Origin: Balneolaceae bacterium | GTDB taxonomy: Bacteria > Bacteroidota > Rhodothermia > Balneolales > Balneolaceae | DNA length: 64,000 bases | NCBI GenBank assembly: GCA_003561515.1 | Contig: PWWL01000353.1 | Coordinates: forward strand, 1-64,000 | Direction of reading: 5' to 3' | Shown: piece by piece, positions 55,628 through 63,544 of the stretch | Numbering within the stretch: position 1 is the first letter of the stretch | Layout of the letters: the number at the start of each line of letters is the position of its first letter | The notes under the pieces: generated by a model | The model's database searches: none | The model's input: the letters and a program-made list of their open reading frames with translations, nothing else | Told to the model about the DNA's origin: nothing | Translations under genes and position numbers: made by a program

Positions 55628-55855
55628 CTCTGGTTTACCGTCGCCGGCCTGACCCTGGCTTAAATTCCCATGGCCTTCCTGGCAGGCAGGGTTGCACTTC
55701 GCGGAGTTGATCAGCATTGATTGAGTTTTGATTGTACCCGGTGCTTACACTTATTCGGAGGGGAGGCGAGTGGCTGGTTTACAAACAACCGGGAAACCAA
55801 ACAAAATTATAATAAACTTTGGGTTCTTGCCATTTTAGTGGTTTGGAATATTGTG
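55628..55855 (+). repeat. Direct repeat copy 2
   Basis: The second copy of the 53297-53525 segment. Here the membrane-protein tail is broken by a stop (GGCTTACATT in copy 1 is GGCTTAAATT here), and a 1-bp deletion lies near the end (ATTTTAGTGG against ATTTTGGTTGG). It is more decayed than copy 1. The remaining 170 bp up to the antitoxin gene hold nothing I recognise. Confidence 0.75.
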
Positions 55856-56028
55856 CGGCAGATAAGGGTGATGGAGGTTTTGACGATCAATTATATGACA
55901 CAGGGTGAATCAAGTTGCAATGAGCAATCCTTATTTTAGTGAAGTCATTAAATTGGAATAAAATCGAATTGCCATGAAAGCTAACTACTTAAAAATAATT
56001 GATCATTCTGAAATAAAGACTGCTTCTT

Positions 56029-56319
56029 ATGGAAGTGCATAATATGATAATTACCTTGAAAGATCTGATTTCCGAGTTCCGTAAAAAGTCGGCTGATTTT
56101 ATAAAGTGTCTCAAAAAAGATAAACAACCGATCATTCTTACCCTGCACGGTAAAAGTGCGGCAGTTTTGGTGGATGTGTCCGTATATCAGCAAATGGTTA
56201 ACAAACTTGAACTGATGGAAGAGCTGCTTGAGGCGAAACAACAAATAGAAAGGGGTGCATTCGTTTCCCATGATGAAGCCAAAAAGCGGATTGAAGAACA
56301 CCTGGGCAAGTGGAAATAG
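56029..56319 (+). CDS. Phd/YefM-family antitoxin
   Basis: 96 aa; ATG 56044 (MIITLKDLIS) is an alternative start nearer the family norm. It has the Phd/YefM layout: an N-terminal DNA-binding half with KKDKQPIILTLHGKSAAVLVDVSVYQQMV, then a charged C-terminal toxin-binding helix ending HLGKWK. Its partner toxin should overlap or follow directly, but only a stub is seen (56310-56354). It may be a solitary leftover or a regulator. Confidence 0.82.
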   Translation: MEVHNMIITLKDLISEFRKKSADFIKCLKKDKQPIILTLHGKSAAVLVDVSVYQQMVNKLELMEELLEAKQQIERGAFVSHDEAKKRIEEHLGKWK

Positions 56320-56354
56320 ACCGGGCCAATCAGGCTTTGAACAACCAGGCATGA
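56310..56354 (+). pseudogene. Remnant of a RelE/ParE-type toxin start
   Basis: A GTG at 56310, overlapping the antitoxin stop, opens the frame VEIDRANQALNNQA and then stops at 56354. The position and the wording (E-I-D-x-A-x-x-A-L) resemble the start of ParE/RelE toxins. The remaining ~80 codons are missing. The match is short, so the identification is tentative. Confidence 0.35.
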
Positions 56355-56530
56355 CATGAATTGAGCTTTTAAAAATCCGGATTTGTTAATTGGTTCATCC
56401 CGAGTAAATTCATTTCAGTCAGAATTCCGGCATGGAGGTTTAGGCGGTGAGCGTTTTGTGAGCTCCGTTCAAGACGGAAGTACATTTCACAAATCAAACT
56501 CTCAATTTTTTTCACTAAAAAAACCAAGCA

Positions 56531-56893
56531 ATGAAACCAATAAATACCGGCCGGCTGAACGAAGAAGACTGGATAAATCCCCCTTCACCGGACCCAATTT
56601 TGCTAGCTCAACTCTGAGCTGACCAGTTCCGGCACATTACAACCCTGGGCGTTGCAGGAGCTGGTGGTGTACTAATCCTTTTACAAGCCGAAATCATGTA
56701 CTTGCAGGATAACTGGCTGGCAGCTCTTGGTTGCTTCACGATTGCAGCTGTATTCGGCATGTATGGGCAGATTGCTGTGGTTGACGATGCATCTAGCGGC
56801 GAACCGCCGGGAAAAAAGGCCCGAACTCTGCGTGTAATGGCGCTCGCATAGTTGGGTGCGGCTGGAGGCGCCGCAATCGTATTCCTTTTTTAG
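56531..56893 (+). pseudogene. Small membrane protein gene broken by two in-frame stops
   Basis: One frame runs 120 codons from ATG 56531 to TAG 56891-56893, interrupted by TGA at 56615-56617 (codon 29) and TAG at 56849-56851 (codon 107). The translation is coherent: MKPINTGRLNEEDW near the start, FRHITTLGVAGAGGVLILLQ and LAALGCFTIAAVFGMYGQ as spans, and GAAGGAAIVFLF at the end. The first stop needs a single C-to-T change from CGA. I do not recognise the family. The gene is recently dead or the stops are sequencing errors. Confidence 0.7.
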
Positions 56894-57047
56894 CTCCAGT
56901 ACTTTCGCTGTACTTTCTTTAAAGCTGTCACTTCAGGCTCTTAAAATATAGAGGCTCATTAGCTATGGCTTTTCCGTTACATCACCAAATTCAAGGATCC
57001 TTTCTCGCCAGTCACAAACGATTCCGGGGACTTAGCTTAGGCCGGCA
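56894..57047. other. Short gene-free spacer
   Basis: Separates the membrane-protein pseudogene from the convergent glutathione peroxidase gene. The rest of the surrounding non-coding DNA (56355-56530) is also empty of recognisable features. No terminator with a clear T tract was found. Confidence 0.4.
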
Positions 57048-57653
57048 TCAATGTATCCCGCCCCTAATCTCATCACACAGCGGAGAAATCGACGGGCCGA
57101 AATAGTGGGTGAGTGTTCCCTGTTCATCAATCAGGTATTTCCCAAAGTTCCAGTCGGGGGTATGGTTGTTCCAGCCATTGAGGCTGCTGTCGGTAAGCCA
57201 TTCAAAAACGGGCTGCTGATCCTGCTTTTTTATCACTCGGCCTTTTGCCGCAACCGGAAAGGTAACTCCGTAGTTAATTCTGCAGAATTGGGCAATTTCG
57301 TCATCGCTGCCTTTTTCCTGGCCGGCAAAATCATTGGCAGGAAATGCGATGATCCGGAGCTTGTCCTTCAATCGCTCATGCAGAGACTGGAGTTCATCAT
57401 ACTGCCCTGTGTATCCGCAGTCTAATGCGGTATTCACCAGCATCACTTTCTTCCCCTTCAGCTCTGAAAAATCGAGACGCGTACCGTTGTTGAGCGTTAC
57501 CGAAAGGTCGTAAAACGAGGCGTTGGGAGATGTATCCTCTGTATTCTTTAGCACTGTTCCGTTCTTTCCCTGCTTGCCCATCTTCATCGCAATGGGGTAC
57601 ATCTTACGAAGCATTTTTTGTTTAAAGCTCTCTTTCATAGTTGAGGATGTCAT
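57048..57653 (-). CDS. Glutathione peroxidase-family protein
   Basis: 201 aa. The peroxidatic cysteine is C79 in VNTALDCGYTGQYDEL; the glutamine of the tetrad is Q112 in FAGQEKG, and the tryptophan is in PDWNFGKYLI. The usual FPCNQF is FPANDF here, so the cysteine of that motif is missing, and the Asn of the WNF block is kept. A 45-residue N-terminal extension without a signal peptide precedes the fold. It reduces peroxides with thioredoxin or glutathione. It stands alone. Confidence 0.88.
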   Translation of the reverse strand: MTSSTMKESFKQKMLRKMYPIAMKMGKQGKNGTVLKNTEDTSPNASFYDLSVTLNNGTRLDFSELKGKKVMLVNTALDCGYTGQYDELQSLHERLKDKLRIIAFPANDFAGQEKGSDDEIAQFCRINYGVTFPVAAKGRVIKKQDQQPVFEWLTDSSLNGWNNHTPDWNFGKYLIDEQGTLTHYFGPSISPLCDEIRGGIH

Positions 57654-57863
57654 TATTTTATTACGTTTATGTGTTTCTTTTGCAGGGCGATATTAACCAT
57701 ACAAGAGTGATCGCTTCCGTTTCAAACATCAGGGAGGGGTAATTTCGTTTGGCGGGAATGAACAGCAGGTATGCGGATTAGCCGGAACCGGGAACATTGA
57801 AAATATTTCTGACTTAATTCAGTTTAGAATTAAATCGTTAAATCAAAATGACATAGCAGCAGG

Positions 57864-58898
57864 ATGAATCGAACAAAGATAGTTTTACTGTTCAGTGCAA
57901 GAATTCTCTTTTTTGCAGGTTGTGGAACTGAAAGCACACCAGAGCACGATTGGCAGGAAATGTTTATAAAGCATCCATCACCGGTTTGGGAAGGTAACTG
58001 GCTTGCCGGTGATCCTTCTGTTATCAAAGTGGATGACACGTACCTGATGTACTACACGTCACTGCTTATCACCGGAGACGGCGATGGCGACAATCCCGAG
58101 AACCTTCAGGTAGTAATTAGTGTGGCTGAATCGAGCGATGGAATCAACTGGGATCATGCTACACCGCTAACTTTTGGAGAAAGCGTTGCGCTGATGAATG
58201 ATAATGATTCGTGGGACCGTGTGCTGGAAACTGCATTTGTAGTGCGGCATGAAGACCGGTTTCGCATGTATTACACAGGGTACGAAGAAGGGGCCGATGG
58301 TGTGAATGTAATCGTATCCAGAGGCAGGATCGGATTGGCAGAATCTGAGGACGGACTTGAATTTACGAGATTTTCTGCCGAGCCTCTTATCGATACCGAT
58401 GAGCCTTTCGAAAGCGATGGCGTTTTCAGCCCGACCATCGTCCAAAGTGAGGGCCTTTACTATATGGTTTACACAGGATGGTCGCTGGATAAATTCGGGT
58501 ACGGTCTTTTTGGAGCAACGTCGGAGGATGGAATTACCTGGCAAAAACAGGGTGATTTACTCATTTCAGAAGAAGATGTCTCATGGTCTCTTGACAATCC
58601 GCGTGAGTCTGAACTCGTGAAAGGCCCTGACGGTATGTTCTATCTCTTCTTTACCAGTGATACAGATCAGAATATGTCGTCTATCGGGCTGGCACGTTCC
58701 CCCGAGCCTTTTGGACCCTGGGAGGTTTATCAGCAACCTTTGGTGTTCAAAACAAAATCGTGGGAAGAATCCGGGTTGATTGCACCAGCGGTTCTGATTG
58801 AAGACGGATCCATCAGGATTTGGTACATGGCCGAGACCGGTGGGTTCAGCAATTTTTATGTTGGGTACGCTGAGCTCGACTTTCCGCTGGATTGGTAA
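57864..58898 (+). CDS. Five-bladed beta-propeller lipoprotein, GH43/GH32-like fold
   Basis: 344 aa with a lipobox (RILFFAGC, cysteine near 20). Repeated blades have the pattern D-P/S-x-x-x-x-D-x-Y-x-M-x-Y: GDPSVIKVDDTYLMYYTS, ETAFVVRHEDRFRMYYTG, SPTIVQSEGLYYMVYTG, GPDGMFYLFFTSD and APAVLIEDGSIRIWYMA. These match glycosyl hydrolases of clans GH43/GH32 and GH130-type phosphorylases. I cannot name catalytic residues with certainty, so substrate and activity are open. It is probably attached to the outer membrane. Confidence 0.7.
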   Translation: MNRTKIVLLFSARILFFAGCGTESTPEHDWQEMFIKHPSPVWEGNWLAGDPSVIKVDDTYLMYYTSLLITGDGDGDNPENLQVVISVAESSDGINWDHATPLTFGESVALMNDNDSWDRVLETAFVVRHEDRFRMYYTGYEEGADGVNVIVSRGRIGLAESEDGLEFTRFSAEPLIDTDEPFESDGVFSPTIVQSEGLYYMVYTGWSLDKFGYGLFGATSEDGITWQKQGDLLISEEDVSWSLDNPRESELVKGPDGMFYLFFTSDTDQNMSSIGLARSPEPFGPWEVYQQPLVFKTKSWEESGLIAPAVLIEDGSIRIWYMAETGGFSNFYVGYAELDFPLDW

Positions 58899-59176
58899 TT
58901 CCAGATTACAAAGGGAAAGTGAATCAGGTCATGAGATGAAGATGACTCCACACAGTGATACCATTAGCTCATCATTTGCAACTGACTTTTATATCAAAAT
59001 TTTCGGGACATGCGCGCTTTTTAATTGTCTTCGAAATCAAACTCAGCTAGAAAACCCGTTTCAAAAGTTTTATACTCTAACTTGCGTGAAGCTCAATCAC
59101 TTCTTATTTACTCGTAAACGAAGAGGGATCTTCAATAAGAATAATGGCCCAGATCCAAAATTTATTTAACTGACAG
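58899..59176. other. Gene-free spacer before the three-span protein
   Basis: 278 bp, AT-rich in the middle. Short frames are shadows of the propeller gene or of low complexity. No hairpin with a T tract was seen. Confidence 0.4.
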
Positions 59177-59677
59177 ATGGACGCATATTTGCTATATGCC
59201 GTAGGTATTCTCGGACTCATTGAATTTACACTGTCCGTGTTATGGACGGGGCCCTATTTCCGTTTTGGTATCCCTGTTTACAGGAGAAAGTTATCTGTCG
59301 GCCGGTTCAGGCCGGGTCTTGCCGATGAACTTGAAAGATATCAGGATTCAGGTGGGGCGCGTCCGTTGATATTCAGGGCACTCTCATCTGATGAAATAGC
59401 ATTTCGCGAAAAGGCATATGGTCTATACTGGGTTGATTATGCACCGGTTATGCGCGGACTCATTCACCGCTCAGCAAACAGGAGAGAAATGATGCTGACT
59501 GCAAAACTAAACTGGTATGTGATGATACTTCCCGTGGTTATGATTTTTCTGGTTCAGTCAGTGAGTGAATTTATGTTTGTACCACTGGTACTTCTGATAT
59601 TGTTTGCGATTTACAAGTTTCAAAGCTACAGATTTAACGCAGTGGCTGATTTATTGGAAAAAAGGGCAAAAGCCTGA
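59177..59677 (+). CDS. Hypothetical membrane protein
   Basis: 166 aa. One span at the N terminus (about 4-24), a soluble middle of about 85 residues with RRKLSVGRFRPGLADELERYQ, and two spans near 110-145, then a basic tail (EKRAKA). I do not recognise the family. It is 92 nt upstream of the GWxTD gene frame and may share its transcript. Confidence 0.6.
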   Translation: MDAYLLYAVGILGLIEFTLSVLWTGPYFRFGIPVYRRKLSVGRFRPGLADELERYQDSGGARPLIFRALSSDEIAFREKAYGLYWVDYAPVMRGLIHRSANRREMMLTAKLNWYVMILPVVMIFLVQSVSEFMFVPLVLLILFAIYKFQSYRFNAVADLLEKRAKA

Positions 59678-59823
59678 ACCCCGGATCTAGTGCGTAAGGT
59701 TGTTTTTATGGAAGATTCTGCTAATTTAAGGATGCACAATCTTCTGTAAATGGTCCCACTGCGGGCCGGGTGATTCTCATGAACGCTGCATCTTTGGTTC
59801 ATCTTCGTTTTTCGTATCCTTTT

Positions 59824-61869
59824 ATGTCGAAGGCGATTCTGTATACGCTGATTCCGTTCTTCTCAATCACCATCAGCCTTTCTTATCCGGAGAATACAGC
59901 AGCGCAACGGCTTACTCAGACTGGTGAAACCAAAGCCGATACCTACCGGTCGGCTTCGGAGTTTCTCTTTACGGTTGCTTCCGAAGCGGATGAAGAAAAT
60001 TTTGCAGAGGCCACGCTGCGGTTTTTCTCCGCCCTTGAAAGGGATGATTTTTCGAAGAGGGATGCCGAATGGCTTAACGATGATTTCCTGTTACTTCTGC
60101 TCCTCAAAGAAACCGGATTGCCGGGTTCAGGTGCCCTTCAGCAAAACATGGAAGCGCAGGAGATTGCCGCTGAAATGCGGCGATTCTGGATCAGGAAAGA
60201 TCCGACACCGGGTATGATAGCCAACGAGCGGTTGATCGAGCACTTTGCAAGGGTGAACTACGCCAGAGAAAACTATCCATACGAAGGAGATGCGACAGGG
60301 CTGGATGTGCGCGGAAAAATCTACGTGCGATATGGCAGCCCCGACTTTACGTTCGATCAGCCCATACACATCACAAGGGCTGATCTCTACGAATTTGTAT
60401 CGGATATTGAATTTGTGCTCAGCGAAGCACCAACTACATACTCTGTTGGTATTTTTGGAGGTGGCGGTGATAGTGAAGGAGACTCAGAAAGCATGTCGGC
60501 CTCCAGGATTTCTGCCGGTACCGCATCGGTGGGGCGCACGTCAATTGAACAATCCAATGTAATTGCCGAACAGCTCGAACTTGCCATTGCATCGAATCCT
60601 TTTACCTCTTCACTTCAAATCTGGATTTATGAGCGGTTTGAGCCGGATGTTGAGAACAACCTGGTCTTCTATTTCAGGGAGGAGGAAAAGGACGTGTACA
60701 GCCTGCTGCCCTCACTCGATTATTGGATTCCCCGAAGCCTTTTTACACCCTCACGTTCTTTCAGGGGACTATACGCCCCCGCACTGGCTCTCCAGTTTAT
60801 TGTTTACCGGAAGCTGATGCACCTGGATGATCAGATCAGACGGGCTTACAGCCGGATGGAGCGCGATCTGTTTTATTCTTCCGTTCCTCGAAGCGAGTCA
60901 CAGATCGGCCAACTTGCCCTCAATCACCGCGTTCACAATCATCAGGAAACGTTTCTTGCAACCGTGAACGCACCGTCAGAACGATCGGAAGAGCAGCTGA
61001 AACTTGAAGAGATCCCGCTTGAGGTGTACCAGTACCGGCTGCTAAATGAAGATAACGAACCAGTTTTTGCCACGTTTATCGAAAGCCGGCCAGTAATAGG
61101 TTTGCTGCAGGATATGGCCAGGAATTATGACAGAATGAACCTGGGAGAGCTTGTTGCATCGGAGGAGATGGGCAACTGGTACAGGTTTGAGGTGGGTACC
61201 GAGCTGTACCGTGAGAATATGAAGCAGGCCGGGCGGCTGAGAACATTCCCGGAAGTGATGACCGATGAGTACCGGGATCTGCCTTCGGTGGTTTTGAAGG
61301 ATGTTCCCTGGCTGGGAGAGGGTGCCGTGCAGAAGTTTTATGCCTACCTGAAAAATGAGCATCCGGAATCGATCCAGTCGGATGAGAAATCGATATTCCC
61401 GAATGAGCTGAGAGCCACCGGAAGCAAAACTATCGAGCAACCCGCCCATTTCGAAAGCGTGGAAGGGCTGATTCTCAGCGACCTGCTGTTCGGCGCGGGA
61501 CGGCTGATTGAGGATGACGGCCTGCGATTTCCGTTTATGGTGAAGCACGACAGAGTCATTGGCCCGAATGATATCCCCGCAATTCATTTCGAGGTGTACG
61601 GACTTTCGCGCAGCGAGTCGGGATTTTCGGAGTTTGAAGTGGAGTACACGTTTGAGCCGGAAAGACGAACAAGCGGATTATTCAGGCGCAGCAACGGCAC
61701 GCAGTCGGGAATGCTGCACTTTAGCAGCGCCGGCAGCCGTTTTGCCGAGAGTGTGGAGATCGACAATCTGCGTCTGCGCGAAGGCGGGTACAGTCTCACC
61801 TGGAAAATCACCGACCTGAACAGTGGGGAGTCGGCAGAGCGAAGAATCGGGTTCAGGGTGGAGGAGTAG
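59824..61869 (+). CDS. GWxTD domain-containing exported protein
   Basis: 681 aa from ATG 59824, which gives a clean signal peptide (SKAILYTLIPFFSITISLSY, cut near TAAQ); GTG 59770 and ATG 59779 would put extra residues before it. The block RRFWIRKDPTPGMIANERLIEHF and GLDVRGKIYVRYGSPDFTF form the GWxTD domain, although the name-giving motif reads GLDVRG. A serine/glycine-rich linker near residue 215-240 separates an all-beta C-terminal half. GWxTD proteins are widespread in Bacteroidota and have no settled function. Confidence 0.82.
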   Translation: MSKAILYTLIPFFSITISLSYPENTAAQRLTQTGETKADTYRSASEFLFTVASEADEENFAEATLRFFSALERDDFSKRDAEWLNDDFLLLLLLKETGLPGSGALQQNMEAQEIAAEMRRFWIRKDPTPGMIANERLIEHFARVNYARENYPYEGDATGLDVRGKIYVRYGSPDFTFDQPIHITRADLYEFVSDIEFVLSEAPTTYSVGIFGGGGDSEGDSESMSASRISAGTASVGRTSIEQSNVIAEQLELAIASNPFTSSLQIWIYERFEPDVENNLVFYFREEEKDVYSLLPSLDYWIPRSLFTPSRSFRGLYAPALALQFIVYRKLMHLDDQIRRAYSRMERDLFYSSVPRSESQIGQLALNHRVHNHQETFLATVNAPSERSEEQLKLEEIPLEVYQYRLLNEDNEPVFATFIESRPVIGLLQDMARNYDRMNLGELVASEEMGNWYRFEVGTELYRENMKQAGRLRTFPEVMTDEYRDLPSVVLKDVPWLGEGAVQKFYAYLKNEHPESIQSDEKSIFPNELRATGSKTIEQPAHFESVEGLILSDLLFGAGRLIEDDGLRFPFMVKHDRVIGPNDIPAIHFEVYGLSRSESGFSEFEVEYTFEPERRTSGLFRRSNGTQSGMLHFSSAGSRFAESVEIDNLRLREGGYSLTWKITDLNSGESAERRIGFRVEE

Positions 61870-61894
61870 TTTGTTTCTTGGGAAGGTAGCGGAT

Positions 61895-61975
61895 AAAACC
61901 CGCAATGTTTTTTTATCAAGAACCTAATAATCTTTTTAATAACATCCATTTTCGAAAGGAAACATTGCGGGTTTT
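61895..61975. repeat. Perfect 16-bp inverted repeat with long spacer
   Basis: AAAACCCGCAATGTTT (61895-61910) and its exact reverse complement (61960-61975) flank 49 AT-rich bases. Both arms have T tracts on the outward or inward side, so it can act as a bidirectional terminator between the GWxTD gene and the convergent permease gene. The long loop is unusual for a simple terminator. Confidence 0.7.
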
Positions 61976-62151
61976 TGTACGGGCTTATATTCTATTCAGT
62001 GAATTTCACATTACGAATAAAACTTGCTCTGACAGCTTCAACCACCGCCGGCCCTCTCCCAAAGTCTCGGGATCAAAAGAGACTTGGAAAGGAGGGGAGA
62101 TATTTGCCTTTATTTAATTTCGAAGCATGCCATCAATAATCATCCACCACC

Positions 62152-63513
62152 TCACCCCACAAAGAAACTGAGGGTTAGGGCCAGCAGCAGGCCCATTACG
62201 GCGACGATGGTGGCCATTACGGTCCACGAGTTCAGGGTGTCTTTTTCGCTCATGCCGAAGTAGCGGTTTACCAGCCAGAAGCCGCTGTCGTTTACATGCG
62301 AGAGGATGGTGGCCCCGGCGGCAATGGAAAGAACAACCAGCGCCTTGTAGGGTTCGCTGAAGTCAAAGTTGATCATAATCGGGTAAACGATTCCCGCCGC
62401 GGTAATCATGGCCACGGTTGCCGAGCCCTGGGTGATCCGAACAGCCGCCGCAATGAGCCATGCCAGCACAATCACCGGCAGGCCGATTTCCGCCATGTTG
62501 GTGGCCAGCATTTCGCCCACACCGCTGTCTACCAGCACCTCCTTGAAAACCCCGCCTGCACCGGTAATGAGTATGATAACCCCGGCCGGTTTCATAGACT
62601 CCATGCTGATTTTTGATAACTGCTCCCTGGTTGCGCCTCTCCGCGTTCCTAGCCAGTAGAGCGCAATCAGAACGGCGATGGTGAGCGCAATAAACGGATG
62701 CCCGATGAACATAATGGCCGAAGAAAGAAAACCCGGTTGGATAGAGCCTTGGGCTACAAATGCAGCCGTCAGCGTATTTCCAAGAATGAGAATAAGCGGC
62801 ACGGAGATGATGCTGATTAGCAGCCAGAAGGGGGGCAGTGTATCATCATCGGGCTGATCACCTTCATCCAGCATCATGTATTCGGGCACAGGCACATGGA
62901 TTTTGCTGCCGATATACCTGCCGAACAGGGGACCTGCAACCACTGCAGTGGGTATGCCGATGATGAACCCGAACAGGATGATCCAACCGAGATCGGCGCC
63001 GAGGATGTCGGCCACTGCGATTGGTCCGGGCGTGGGAGGGATGAATGCGTGGGTTACGGCCAGCCCCGTAAGCAGCGGAATGCCGTAGTAGAGCAGCGAT
63101 CGGCCGGTATCGCGTCCCAGCGCATACACAAGCGGCACCAGGATGATGAAGGCCACATCAAAAAAGACGGGGATGGCGACGAAGAAACCCGTAATCACCA
63201 TCGCCCACGATGCATTTTTATTCCCGAACTTTTTGAGCATGGTTCTGGCAACCGCTTCGGCACCGCCCGAGTGCTGCAGGATCTGCCCGAAGATGGCACC
63301 GAGGCCAACCACGGTTGCCACAAATCCGAGTGTGCCGCCCATACCGGTCTGCATGCTGTCGATGATAGCATATGCCGGCATCCCAGCGGCAAGTCCCACA
63401 AAAATGCTGGCGATTAGCAGTGCGATAAAGGCATTCAGCTTCACTTTTGTAACCAAAAATAAAAGAAGAGCGATGCCGGCAAGTGTAGCTATGATAAGCT
63501 GAAGATCGTGCAT
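62152..63513 (-). CDS. Gluconate:H+ symporter (GntP family)
   Basis: 453 aa with about 12-14 spans. VVGLGAIFGQILQHSGGAEAVARTML (in part), THAFIPPTPGPIAVADILGADLG (in part) and the ending MSEKDTLNSWTVMATIVAVMGL are GntP signatures. The family imports gluconate or related sugar acids with protons. It lies 31 nt after the 6-phosphogluconate dehydrogenase gene on the same strand, which supports gluconate as substrate. Confidence 0.92.
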   Translation of the reverse strand: MHDLQLIIATLAGIALLLFLVTKVKLNAFIALLIASIFVGLAAGMPAYAIIDSMQTGMGGTLGFVATVVGLGAIFGQILQHSGGAEAVARTMLKKFGNKNASWAMVITGFFVAIPVFFDVAFIILVPLVYALGRDTGRSLLYYGIPLLTGLAVTHAFIPPTPGPIAVADILGADLGWIILFGFIIGIPTAVVAGPLFGRYIGSKIHVPVPEYMMLDEGDQPDDDTLPPFWLLISIISVPLILILGNTLTAAFVAQGSIQPGFLSSAIMFIGHPFIALTIAVLIALYWLGTRRGATREQLSKISMESMKPAGVIILITGAGGVFKEVLVDSGVGEMLATNMAEIGLPVIVLAWLIAAAVRITQGSATVAMITAAGIVYPIMINFDFSEPYKALVVLSIAAGATILSHVNDSGFWLVNRYFGMSEKDTLNSWTVMATIVAVMGLLLALTLSFFVG

Positions 63514-63544
63514 ACGAAGTCAGGGGTTTATCTTCAGGCTGCGA

